A stretch of DNA of 5,406 bases from Thiomargarita sp. GTDB taxonomy: Bacteria; Pseudomonadota; Gammaproteobacteria; Beggiatoales; Beggiatoaceae. The notes beneath the pieces are model-generated. The model searched no databases. It saw only the letters and a program-made list of their open reading frames with translations, and was not told the DNA's origin. Location: positions 1 to 5,406 of the forward strand of contig JAGLFE010000143.1 in the NCBI GenBank assembly GCA_023144675.1. The letters run 5' to 3'. Of this stretch, positions 1-4,591 are shown piece by piece (positions within the stretch are counted from its first letter, which is position 1; every line of letters starts with the position of its first letter). Position numbers and translations under genes: made by a program.

Positions 1-547
1 CCAAATCCCGAATCCGTTGCTTTAAATCATTTTGCTTCTCAACATTTTCTGGCGTATCCAAATAATAATCCGGCTTAGGCTGCTTCAGCGCATACTGAGA
101 ATCCCGAAAATAAAACAAAGCCCGTTCAATCACCGCTTGCCGCTCTTCCTTCGATACCCGTTGCCCAACTGGAAATAAAGCATGTAAAATTTCCAACTCG
201 GTAACACTGCAATTTTGATATTTTTCCACCCAAGGATATTGATCACAGGCAATTGGTACTTGCTCTGGATACATTTCCGAACCATAACGCTCGCCCAAAA
301 TACCTAAAAAATAAGGTCGCCCTTCATCAATTCGCGCTAAACAAATGGGTACTGCCTCACCACTTTTAACCTGTTCTTTGGGAATTCCCCACCGCAAATC
401 AATCTCGACAAAATCCACCTTGCGCTCTTGACAACGGCGACTAATCTCTGGAAATACATAATTAGCCAACACATCGCGCTCATCATATAGCCCGCGAAAA
501 GTCGAGGAAATAAACAATTTTACTTGACGTTGTTTAAAATTTAACAC
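1..547 (-). CDS. DUF4062-domain protein, N-terminal part (probable NACHT/STAND-type multidomain protein), truncated by window edge
   Basis: The reading frame is open from a GTG at 547 (reverse strand) to the window edge, giving 182 N-terminal residues with no stop. The start has an AAGGA Shine-Dalgarno (complement of 556-560) 8 nt upstream, and an in-frame TAG lies further upstream with no ATG between. Residues 9-18 read VKLFISSTFR, followed by DERDVL (22-27), the block FVEIDLRWGI (46-55), CLARIDEGRPYFLGILGERYG (69-89, Arg/Asp-rich core and GERYG end) and SVTELEILHA (114-123). This is the DUF4062 pattern known from NPHP3, TEP1 and NWD1 and from bacterial proteins that join it to a NACHT/AAA ATPase and TPR or WD40 repeats. 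Those parts would lie outside the window. Bacterial relatives are large cytoplasmic sensor-effector proteins, some linked to phage defence; a defence role here is inference. G/C is higher than in the rest of the window (24/60 and 28/60 in two rows counted). Confidence 0.85.
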   Translation of the reverse strand, partial: MLNFKQRQVKLFISSTFRGLYDERDVLANYVFPEISRRCQERKVDFVEIDLRWGIPKEQVKSGEAVPICLARIDEGRPYFLGILGERYGSEMYPEQVPIACDQYPWVEKYQNCSVTELEILHALFPVGQRVSKEERQAVIERALFYFRDSQYALKQPKPDYYLDTPENVEKQNDLKQRIRDL

Positions 548-555
548 AGTTAAAA

Positions 556-560
556 TCCTT
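556..560 (-). promoter_or_regulatory. Shine-Dalgarno site of the DUF4062 gene
   Basis: The reverse strand reads AAGGA, 8 nt before the GTG at 547. It decides the start: the only other in-frame candidate before the upstream TAG stop is a TTG without a comparable site. Confidence 0.6.
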
Positions 561-593
561 TTATGCGAGTTAAGAGTTGCACGATAATAATTA

Positions 594-606
594 AGCAAAA
601 TTTGCT
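594..606. repeat. 13-bp inverted repeat AGCAAA-A-TTTGCT upstream of the DUF4062 gene
   Basis: Perfect 6-bp arms flank a single central base, centred 53 bp upstream of the GTG start. It could be a small operator for the leftward gene. I could not find a convincing sigma-70 promoter beside it; the best candidate further upstream on the minus strand is a TTGTCA with poorly spaced TATATT. The surrounding DNA is so AT-rich that chance is a real possibility. Confidence 0.25.
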
Positions 607-723
607 AATAATTCATAGATATTATTTTTTAAATTAAATTTTTATTTTCGATGATAAAAAAATATAGATTTGTAAATGCGTTGAATGACAATATTTTAAT
701 ATAGAAATTAAGTATTTAATTAT

Positions 724-774
724 CTTACTTGATTTTTTGATAAAACATGAAGTATAATTTAATATATTAATATA
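724..774 (+). repeat. 51-bp direct repeat, copy 1 (upstream of the TA module)
   Basis: This stretch matches 1609-1659 at 50 of 51 positions. The only difference is A740 here against G1625 in the other copy. The copies are in the same orientation, 885 bp apart, and enclose the brnTA module. Identity ends abruptly on both sides. Each copy contains a promoter-like element and a 12-bp palindrome, annotated separately. Confidence 0.95.
729..770 (+). promoter_or_regulatory. Sigma-70-like promoter plus palindrome in repeat copy 1
   Basis: A -35-like TTGATT (729-734) is separated by 18 bp from a consensus -10 TATAAT (753-758). The perfect 12-bp palindrome TTAATATATTAA (759-770) covers the expected transcription start near 765 and could be an operator. 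The nearest same-strand gene is brnT, about 315 nt downstream of that start, so a transcript from here would have a long leader, or this copy is an orphan left by a duplication. Confidence 0.5.
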
Positions 775-1043
775 ATTTTTTATGTTTAAAATGTAATAAA
801 TCCAACTAATAATTTTTTATTAAACTCTTGTCATAACGGTTGCTAATACGAATTAAAAACCGTAAAGCCTAATTAATTGATTGAGATTCAGGAAATAATT
901 TTCCGCAACATTTGGTTCCAAATGCACATTTATACTATTAAAACCTAATTTTATAACTCGTAACTTAGTCAAATAATATTCATCTTGGATGATTATCATC
1001 TATTTCAGTTTATTTTTTCTAAAATTAAGCTTCAATCTTATCC
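775..1043. other. AT-rich intergenic stretch between repeat copy 1 and the brnT promoter
   Basis: I see no well-supported gene here. The stretch holds a doubtful 48-codon minus-strand ORF (853-999) and a 13-bp inverted repeat at 988-1000 (GATGAT-T-ATCATC). That repeat matches a Fur-type 6-1-6 half-site pair at 5 of 6 positions per arm, but lies too far from the brnT -35 (about 44 bp) to call. No hairpin with a T-run and no tRNA-like fold was recognised. Confidence 0.6.
853..999 (-). CDS. Doubtful 48-residue ORF, possible gene remnant
   Basis: On the reverse strand an ATG at 999 opens 48 codons ending in TAA at 853. The translation starts MIIIQDEYYLTKLRVIKL and ends LNQLIRLYGF. Its composition is more protein-like than expected from random AT-rich DNA: charged and hydrophobic residues alternate and there are no long Lys/Asn/Ile runs. 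Against it, no Shine-Dalgarno precedes the ATG and a TAG stop lies immediately upstream in frame. The first half loosely recalls the beginning of SMC/AAA-type ATPases (TKLRV... LEPN), but no Walker A follows in any frame. It may be a decayed fragment, a small antisense gene, or chance. I do not recognise a family. Confidence 0.25.
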   Translation of the reverse strand: MIIIQDEYYLTKLRVIKLGFNSINVHLEPNVAENYFLNLNQLIRLYGF

Positions 1044-1072
1044 TTGACTTATAACTACAATGTAATTATATA
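1044..1072 (+). promoter_or_regulatory. Probable brnTA promoter
   Basis: TTGACT (1044-1049, 5 of 6 to consensus) is followed after exactly 17 bp by TATATA (1067-1072). The expected transcription start is near 1079-1080, which coincides with the brnT ATG, so the mRNA may be leaderless. The in-frame TTG at 1044 that would lengthen BrnT is part of this -35. Confidence 0.5.
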
Positions 1073-1080
1073 TATAGTTA
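1063..1080. promoter_or_regulatory. Putative BrnA operator: imperfect palindrome across the brnT -10 and start
   Basis: The 18 bases form two 9-bp arms that are complementary at 8 of 9 positions. An additional pair of perfect 7-bp arms, ATAACTA (1051-1057) and TAGTTAT (1075-1081), overlaps it. BrnA antitoxins are ribbon-helix-helix DNA-binding proteins known to repress their own operon by binding palindromes in the promoter, and this position would block RNA polymerase. Assignment to BrnA is inference. Confidence 0.45.
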
Positions 1081-1376
1081 TGAATAGTTTAAATTTTATC
1101 TGGGATGAAAATAAGAATATTGCAAACCAAAAAAAGCATGATGGTGTTTCATTTGATGAAGCTAAAACTGTGTTTTTAGATGAACTAGCTCGTTTAATCC
1201 TAGATCCTGATCATTCTCATGGTGAAGAACGTTTTATCTTAATGGGAATAAGTAGTAAATCTAGGTTATTGACAGTTTGCCATTGTGAAAAAACTTCAAA
1301 TACTATTCGTATTATCTCAGCACGAAAAGCTGTAAAATTTGAAAAAAAACAATATGAGGATTATAATAATGCGTGA
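1080..1376 (+). CDS. brnT: BrnT family toxin (type II toxin-antitoxin, RelE-like ribonuclease)
   Basis: The 98-residue product has the usual BrnT length and plan. It opens with LNFIWDENKNIANQKKHDGV (residues 4-23), the family's F-W-D-x-x-K-x-x-x-N-x-x-K-H-x-V signature. SFDEAKTVFLD follows (24-34), then the GEERFILMGIS strand region (47-57) and RIISARKA (80-87), the conserved R-I-I-S-A-R block near the C-terminus. Characterised BrnT proteins adopt a RelE-like fold and cut RNA, stopping translation until BrnA binds them. I chose ATG 1080 because the family signature begins right after it and the longer TTG start lies in the -35. No Shine-Dalgarno precedes it. The brnA start codon overlaps its last 8 bases, and toxin-first order is normal for this family. 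All recognised motifs are intact, so it is probably functional. Confidence 0.9.
   Translation: MNSLNFIWDENKNIANQKKHDGVSFDEAKTVFLDELARLILDPDHSHGEERFILMGISSKSRLLTVCHCEKTSNTIRIISARKAVKFEKKQYEDYNNA
1356..1360 (+). promoter_or_regulatory. brnA ribosome binding site inside brnT
   Basis: GAGGA lies 8 nt before ATG 1369, within the last codons of brnT. It supports the 69-residue BrnA start over the in-frame TTG at 1339. It also gives the antitoxin a good initiation signal while the toxin has none, which would favour antitoxin production. Confidence 0.65.
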
Positions 1377-1578
1377 ATCGTATAATTTTTCTAAATCAGT
1401 AAAAAATCCTTATGCAAAGCGACTTAAAACGCAAATAACAATTCGCATTGATGAAGATACGGTTTCATATTTTAAGAATATGGCAGAAGATAAGGGAATC
1501 CCATATCAAAGCTTAATTAATCTTTATCTACGAGATTGTGCGAACGAACATAAACAATTAGATACAGGATGGGCTTAA
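1369..1578 (+). CDS. brnA: BrnA family antitoxin (ribbon-helix-helix repressor)
   Basis: The 69-residue product begins MRESYNFSKSVKNPYAKRLK, matching the family's Y-D-F-S-x-x-x-x-N-P-Y-x-x-x-L-K opening that contacts the toxin. QITIRIDEDTVSYF (about 23-36) is the ribbon strand and first helix of a ribbon-helix-helix domain. KGIPYQSLINLYLRDCA (about 43-59) is the second helix with the highly conserved G-I-P-Y-Q-x-L-I-N block. BrnA neutralises BrnT and represses the operon, alone or as a complex. The start overlaps the brnT stop by 8 bp, so the two genes are translationally coupled. Only 30 bp separate the stop from repeat copy 2, and no terminator is visible there, so read-through into the secreted-protein genes is possible. 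Confidence 0.92.
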   Translation: MRESYNFSKSVKNPYAKRLKTQITIRIDEDTVSYFKNMAEDKGIPYQSLINLYLRDCANEHKQLDTGWA

Positions 1579-1608
1579 TCAACAGCTCATTCCAAGATAT
1601 TAGTAGGA

Positions 1609-1659
1609 CTTACTTGATTTTTTGGTAAAACATGAAGTATAATTTAATATATTAATATA
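1609..1659 (+). repeat. 51-bp direct repeat, copy 2 (downstream of the TA module)
   Basis: Same orientation as 724-774 and identical at 50 of 51 positions. The brnTA genes and the preceding 300 bp of AT-rich DNA lie between the copies. Recombination between them would remove an 885-bp circle and leave one copy in front of the gene at 1717. Confidence 0.95.
1614..1655 (+). promoter_or_regulatory. Probable promoter and operator of the secreted-protein gene (in repeat copy 2)
   Basis: TTGATT (1614-1619), an 18-bp spacer and TATAAT (1638-1643) form a good sigma-70 promoter. The perfect palindrome TTAATATATTAA (1644-1655) directly follows the -10 and covers the expected start near 1650. The leader to the ATG at 1717 would be about 67 nt. 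The position and near-consensus sequence make this the best candidate promoter for the downstream locus; regulation through the palindrome is inference. Confidence 0.6.
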
Positions 1660-1705
1660 CTTTATTCTTACAATCAATTATAATTAATATTTTATTACAA
1701 TATTT

Positions 1706-1710
1706 GGAGA
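1706..1710 (+). promoter_or_regulatory. Shine-Dalgarno site of the 639-residue protein gene
   Basis: GGAGA is followed by a 6-nt spacer and ATG 1717, confirming the start that yields a proper signal peptide. Confidence 0.65.
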
Positions 1711-1716
1711 TTTATA

Positions 1717-3636
1717 ATGAAAAAAATTATCTTATTATGCACAACAATATGTTTATTATTCCCATTGTCAATTTTTGCCGAAAATATATTTGAGGATTTT
1801 GAGATAAATGCAGGCGGTTTTTCTGAACAAAACTCTTTTAATGTGTTAAATGGTCGGTTTATATTCAACGGTAATCGGGAACAAGATGGATCTGTTTTTT
1901 CTGAATGGGCTGGTGGTGCTAATCCAGGTGATTGGTCGCCTTTTCCAATTCATTCCAATTATTTCACCGATTTTGTTCTATCTGTAGAAACTGCTTTGAT
2001 AGGTGGTGCAAAAGATGAAAATTATGGCGTATCTATTTGTAGCCAAGAAAATACAAACGGTACCGCTGATTATGTTAGTTTCTATATAAATAATGTTAGC
2101 TATTCAATTACTGAATCTAAAAATGATAATTTAAATCTATTAGCGAATAATAATTCAACTGCTATTATTCCTAATGAAATAAATGCTTTATCTATTATTA
2201 AAACTGGCAACTATTTATCTTTTCTCATTAATGGAATAGAAGTTGAAGCCTTAACTATTAACAGTTGTATTGGTGGAAGTATCGGTTTAGACGCTTCCAA
2301 TCAAGTTGATGTAGCCTACGATAACTTCATATTATCATCTCCTATAATAGAAGATTTTACGACCGATATAGGTGGTTTTGAGCTAAAAAATTCTTTTATT
2401 ATTTCTAATCAACAACTTATTTTTAAAAGTTACGGCACTGGTGATTTTTTAGAATCGCTGGTATGGAATGGTGGCAATAATCCTGGTGGTTGGAGTCCCA
2501 GCCCTAGCCATAGTAACTATTTTAATAATCTTAATGTTTCTGTTGATGTTCTTTGGCAAAATGGTCCAAATGATACGGATTACGGCTTATCTATTTGTAA
2601 TCAAGAAAATGTGGCTGATTCTGCCGATTACGTTATTTTTGTAATTTCTCATAGTGGTCGATATAAAATTGAGAAAGTAATAAATAACCAATTTGAAATA
2701 TTAAAGGATTGGCAAGTTTCTACAGTTATCAAGCCAAATAATTTCAACAAATTAGCTATTAATAAAGCAGGTAATCAATTTTCATTTTTTATAAATAACG
2801 TAAAAGTTGAACAATTTACTATAGAAGGCTGTGATGGAGGAAGTGTTAATTTGGAAGTTTCTGATGATTTAGATGTTGCATTTGATAATTTTTCCTTAAT
2901 TGATTTACCTTCAATAAGAACTTCTTTACCAATTGAAACTGAAACTCCAATCATTGAGCAAAATCAAAAACCAATAGCTAATTTTGTCGTAACTCCAGTT
3001 TCAGGAAAATCACCTTTAGTAGTAAATTTAGATGCCAGTACTTCCAATGACATTGATGGTTATATTAGCAATTTTGAGTGGATGGTTTCTGATGGTCAAA
3101 TTGCCAGCGGTCAAACAGCGACATTAACATTTAATACAGTGGGAACTCATACAATTAGTCTTACTGTTATTGATAATGAAGGAGCCAAAAGTACGGCTTT
3201 TCAAAAAAGTATTGTGGTTGAAAATGACAATATTACATCACCTATATTAGATGCAGATAATTCATATATTGCTTTTTATGGTTTAGACGATTTCTACCGA
3301 GTTGGAGATAAAGTAGATTTTCAATTGGTGCAAAAAGTGCAAAGAAATAGATTTGAACGTATTGACTTGTGGGTAGCAATTTTACTGCCTAATGGTAATC
3401 TTTTATTTAGAACCGATATACCACTTATGCCATTTAGCCCGCAACCACAAGCTTACAAAAAATCTTTAGAAAGTATTGATACTACCGAAACTTTATTAGA
3501 ATTTGAAGTTCCACCAGGTTTAGGCGGCGACTATACATTCTATGCAGCCTATGTCAATGAAGGAAAAAGTCCAGTCGATAATGGTTTGGCTATTCAAAAA
3601 ATTATTAATTATGAAGTTACTCTTGCAAATGATTAA
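1717..3636 (+). CDS. Secreted protein with two tandem Cys-paired domains and a PKD domain
   Basis: The 639-residue product begins with a Sec signal peptide (KK at 2-3, hydrophobic 4-20, likely cleavage after Ala21). Two tandem copies of one domain follow, about 24-206 and 210-396. Both open with EDF...GGF, carry a W-x-GG-x-NPG-x-WSP segment and HSNYF (64-83 and 250-269), YG-[VL]-SIC (C108, C294), a second Cys in a GGS context (C184, C372) and end in VA-[YF]-DNF. Each likely folds as a beta sandwich of the concanavalin/LamG or DUF1080 type with one disulfide; this is inference from pattern, not a match. Residues 416-502 form a PKD domain (W-x-x-SDG, TVGTHTISLTVIDNEGA). Residues 509-639 form a beta-rich domain with EVPPGLGGDYTFYAAYV (597-613). 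PKD and jelly-roll modules usually serve carbohydrate or surface binding. No transmembrane helix, sorting motif or catalytic site was recognised, so the protein is probably periplasmic, surface-associated or released. Confidence 0.85.
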   Translation: MKKIILLCTTICLLFPLSIFAENIFEDFEINAGGFSEQNSFNVLNGRFIFNGNREQDGSVFSEWAGGANPGDWSPFPIHSNYFTDFVLSVETALIGGAKDENYGVSICSQENTNGTADYVSFYINNVSYSITESKNDNLNLLANNNSTAIIPNEINALSIIKTGNYLSFLINGIEVEALTINSCIGGSIGLDASNQVDVAYDNFILSSPIIEDFTTDIGGFELKNSFIISNQQLIFKSYGTGDFLESLVWNGGNNPGGWSPSPSHSNYFNNLNVSVDVLWQNGPNDTDYGLSICNQENVADSADYVIFVISHSGRYKIEKVINNQFEILKDWQVSTVIKPNNFNKLAINKAGNQFSFFINNVKVEQFTIEGCDGGSVNLEVSDDLDVAFDNFSLIDLPSIRTSLPIETETPIIEQNQKPIANFVVTPVSGKSPLVVNLDASTSNDIDGYISNFEWMVSDGQIASGQTATLTFNTVGTHTISLTVIDNEGAKSTAFQKSIVVENDNITSPILDADNSYIAFYGLDDFYRVGDKVDFQLVQKVQRNRFERIDLWVAILLPNGNLLFRTDIPLMPFSPQPQAYKKSLESIDTTETLLEFEVPPGLGGDYTFYAAYVNEGKSPVDNGLAIQKIINYEVTLAND

Positions 3637-3649
3637 TCACTAATTAACC

Positions 3650-3694
3650 GTGCTAAAGAACAAGAATTAAATAACTTCTTATATTCCTTAGCAC
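3650..3694 (+). terminator. Possible stem-loop between the PKD protein gene and the paralogue pair
   Basis: GTGCTAAAGAA (3650-3660) pairs with 3684-3694 over 11 positions with one A-C mismatch. Inside it AAGAA (3662-3666) pairs with TTCTT (3676-3680) around a 9-nt loop. No T-run follows directly; the next T-rich stretch is near 3711-3718. It could be a weak terminator, an attenuator that lowers expression of the following genes, or an mRNA-stability hairpin. It lies within the 112-bp gap, ending 54 nt before the next start. Confidence 0.35.
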
Positions 3695-3748
3695 CATTTG
3701 GCAAAAAAACTTATTTTTCATTAATTTATTATCTCAAAAGGTAATTTT

Positions 3749-4567
3749 ATGCAAAAAAATATTAAAGATTCAACCATGGCGTATGCTTTTTTATTAGCTT
3801 CTAGTCCAGTTTGGGCGGTTAATGGTAAAACTGGTAATATTTCTAATTCAAGTGGTGATGAATCAGATAATATACCAATAAACCCAAGCAAGCCACTAAA
3901 AATACCAGATATTCCAGGTAAAACCCAAACGCAAACGCAAACACAAAAGTTTCGTATTAGTTCAATTGAGTTGAATGTTAAAGATAAAAATCAAATAATG
4001 GAATGTCAATCTTTGAGAAAAAAGGTCGAACCACGTCCAAGACGTATAGTTTCCCTTGCTTTCGATCAACGAAAACGGCAAACAGTTACTTTACAATTTA
4101 ATATGTCAAGTATTCCAAGCCAAAAAGAAGAACAAGTTTTGGTATTGCTATATAGCCGTTGTCTAACAACTAAACCGGGTTTAAATACGCCCTTATCAAA
4201 AAACAAGTTGAAATTAGATACCAAAGATATTGATATTATGGGTAGTTATGTTGTACCTGTAGTTATTGCTAAACCCACCAACAATTATCGTGTCTCTCCA
4301 GCAGCTACAAAGATGATTTTAGAAGTTGATATGGAAACCTATAAGTTAAATCGACAGCTAAAATCAGGTAACAATACCTTCTATTTTCAAGCGGCTTTAT
4401 TGAAAAAAACTGATTTCGACAAAAAAAATTACGCTGTTATGACCTTATCTCCATTGGAAGCTATTCATGTAACAGCTAACAATACTTGCCCAACTAAGAA
4501 ACAAAAAAATGACGCTATGAATACTGAAAATATAGCGTGTGAAATAATACCAGGTAAAACAAAATAA
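3749..4567 (+). CDS. Predicted exported protein of unknown family, paralogue A
   Basis: I do not recognise a family. The 272-residue product has an unusual signal peptide: a long polar start (MQKNIKDST), a short hydrophobic stretch (10-20) and a VWA cleavage motif, so the mature protein would start at Val24. A low-complexity linker follows, including four Thr-Gln pairs (59-66). From about residue 70 it aligns by eye with the next gene's product: NKLKLD (152-157), an acidic strand LEVDM (191-195), and FYFQAALLKKTDF (211-223) ending at Cys247. C86, C138, C247 and C264 could form disulfides, consistent with export. ATG 3749 is preceded by AAAGG (3737-3741) 7 nt away. A start at ATG 3776 would remove the basic n-region. 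The gene probably shares a transcript with the following paralogue. An extracellular or periplasmic binding/structural role is a guess. Confidence 0.75.
   Translation: MQKNIKDSTMAYAFLLASSPVWAVNGKTGNISNSSGDESDNIPINPSKPLKIPDIPGKTQTQTQTQKFRISSIELNVKDKNQIMECQSLRKKVEPRPRRIVSLAFDQRKRQTVTLQFNMSSIPSQKEEQVLVLLYSRCLTTKPGLNTPLSKNKLKLDTKDIDIMGSYVVPVVIAKPTNNYRVSPAATKMILEVDMETYKLNRQLKSGNNTFYFQAALLKKTDFDKKNYAVMTLSPLEAIHVTANNTCPTKKQKNDAMNTENIACEIIPGKTK
3926..3947 (+). repeat. Hexanucleotide tandem repeat coding for Thr-Gln pairs
   Basis: The unit CAAACG occurs twice, followed by a CAAACA variant and a partial CAAA, inside paralogue A. It encodes part of TQTQTQTQ (residues 59-66). The unit length is a multiple of three, so slippage would change linker length without a frameshift. 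Confidence 0.7.
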
Positions 4568-4580
4568 TTTGACTACAATT

Positions 4581-4585
4581 AGGAA
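4581..4585 (+). promoter_or_regulatory. Shine-Dalgarno site of paralogue B
   Basis: AGGAA stands 6 nt before ATG 4592, in the 24-bp gap after paralogue A. There is no room for a separate promoter in the gap, which supports co-transcription of the pair. Confidence 0.55.
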
Positions 4586-4591
4586 CTTGTT

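Noticed and set aside
853..999. SMC/AAA-type ATPase N-terminus in the 48-codon ORF
   Set aside because: Only a loose resemblance in about 20 residues, and no Walker A motif follows in the other frames of the same strand.
988..1000. Fur box
   Set aside because: GATGAT-T-ATCATC matches the Fur half-sites only at 5 of 6 each, is shorter than a full 19-bp box, and does not overlap a promoter I can support.
1044..1079. Longer BrnT beginning at TTG 1044 (12 extra residues)
   Set aside because: The added codons coincide with a good -35/-10 pair, have no ribosome site, and precede the point where the BrnT family signature begins.
1339..1368. Longer BrnA beginning at TTG 1339
   Set aside because: ATG 1369 has a properly spaced GAGGA and gives the normal family N-terminus; the extra residues are Lys/Asn/Ile-rich translation of the brnT end.
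724..1659. Insertion sequence or transposon bounded by the 51-bp repeats
   Set aside because: The repeats are direct, not inverted, no transposase is encoded between them, and they are far too long for a target-site duplication.
724..1659. CRISPR array
   Set aside because: Only two repeat copies exist, they are separated by 834 bp that contain genes, and no spacer-length periodicity is present.
3776..4567. Shorter start at ATG 3776 for paralogue A
   Set aside because: It would remove the lysines before the hydrophobic stretch and has no ribosome site, while ATG 3749 has AAAGG at 7 nt.
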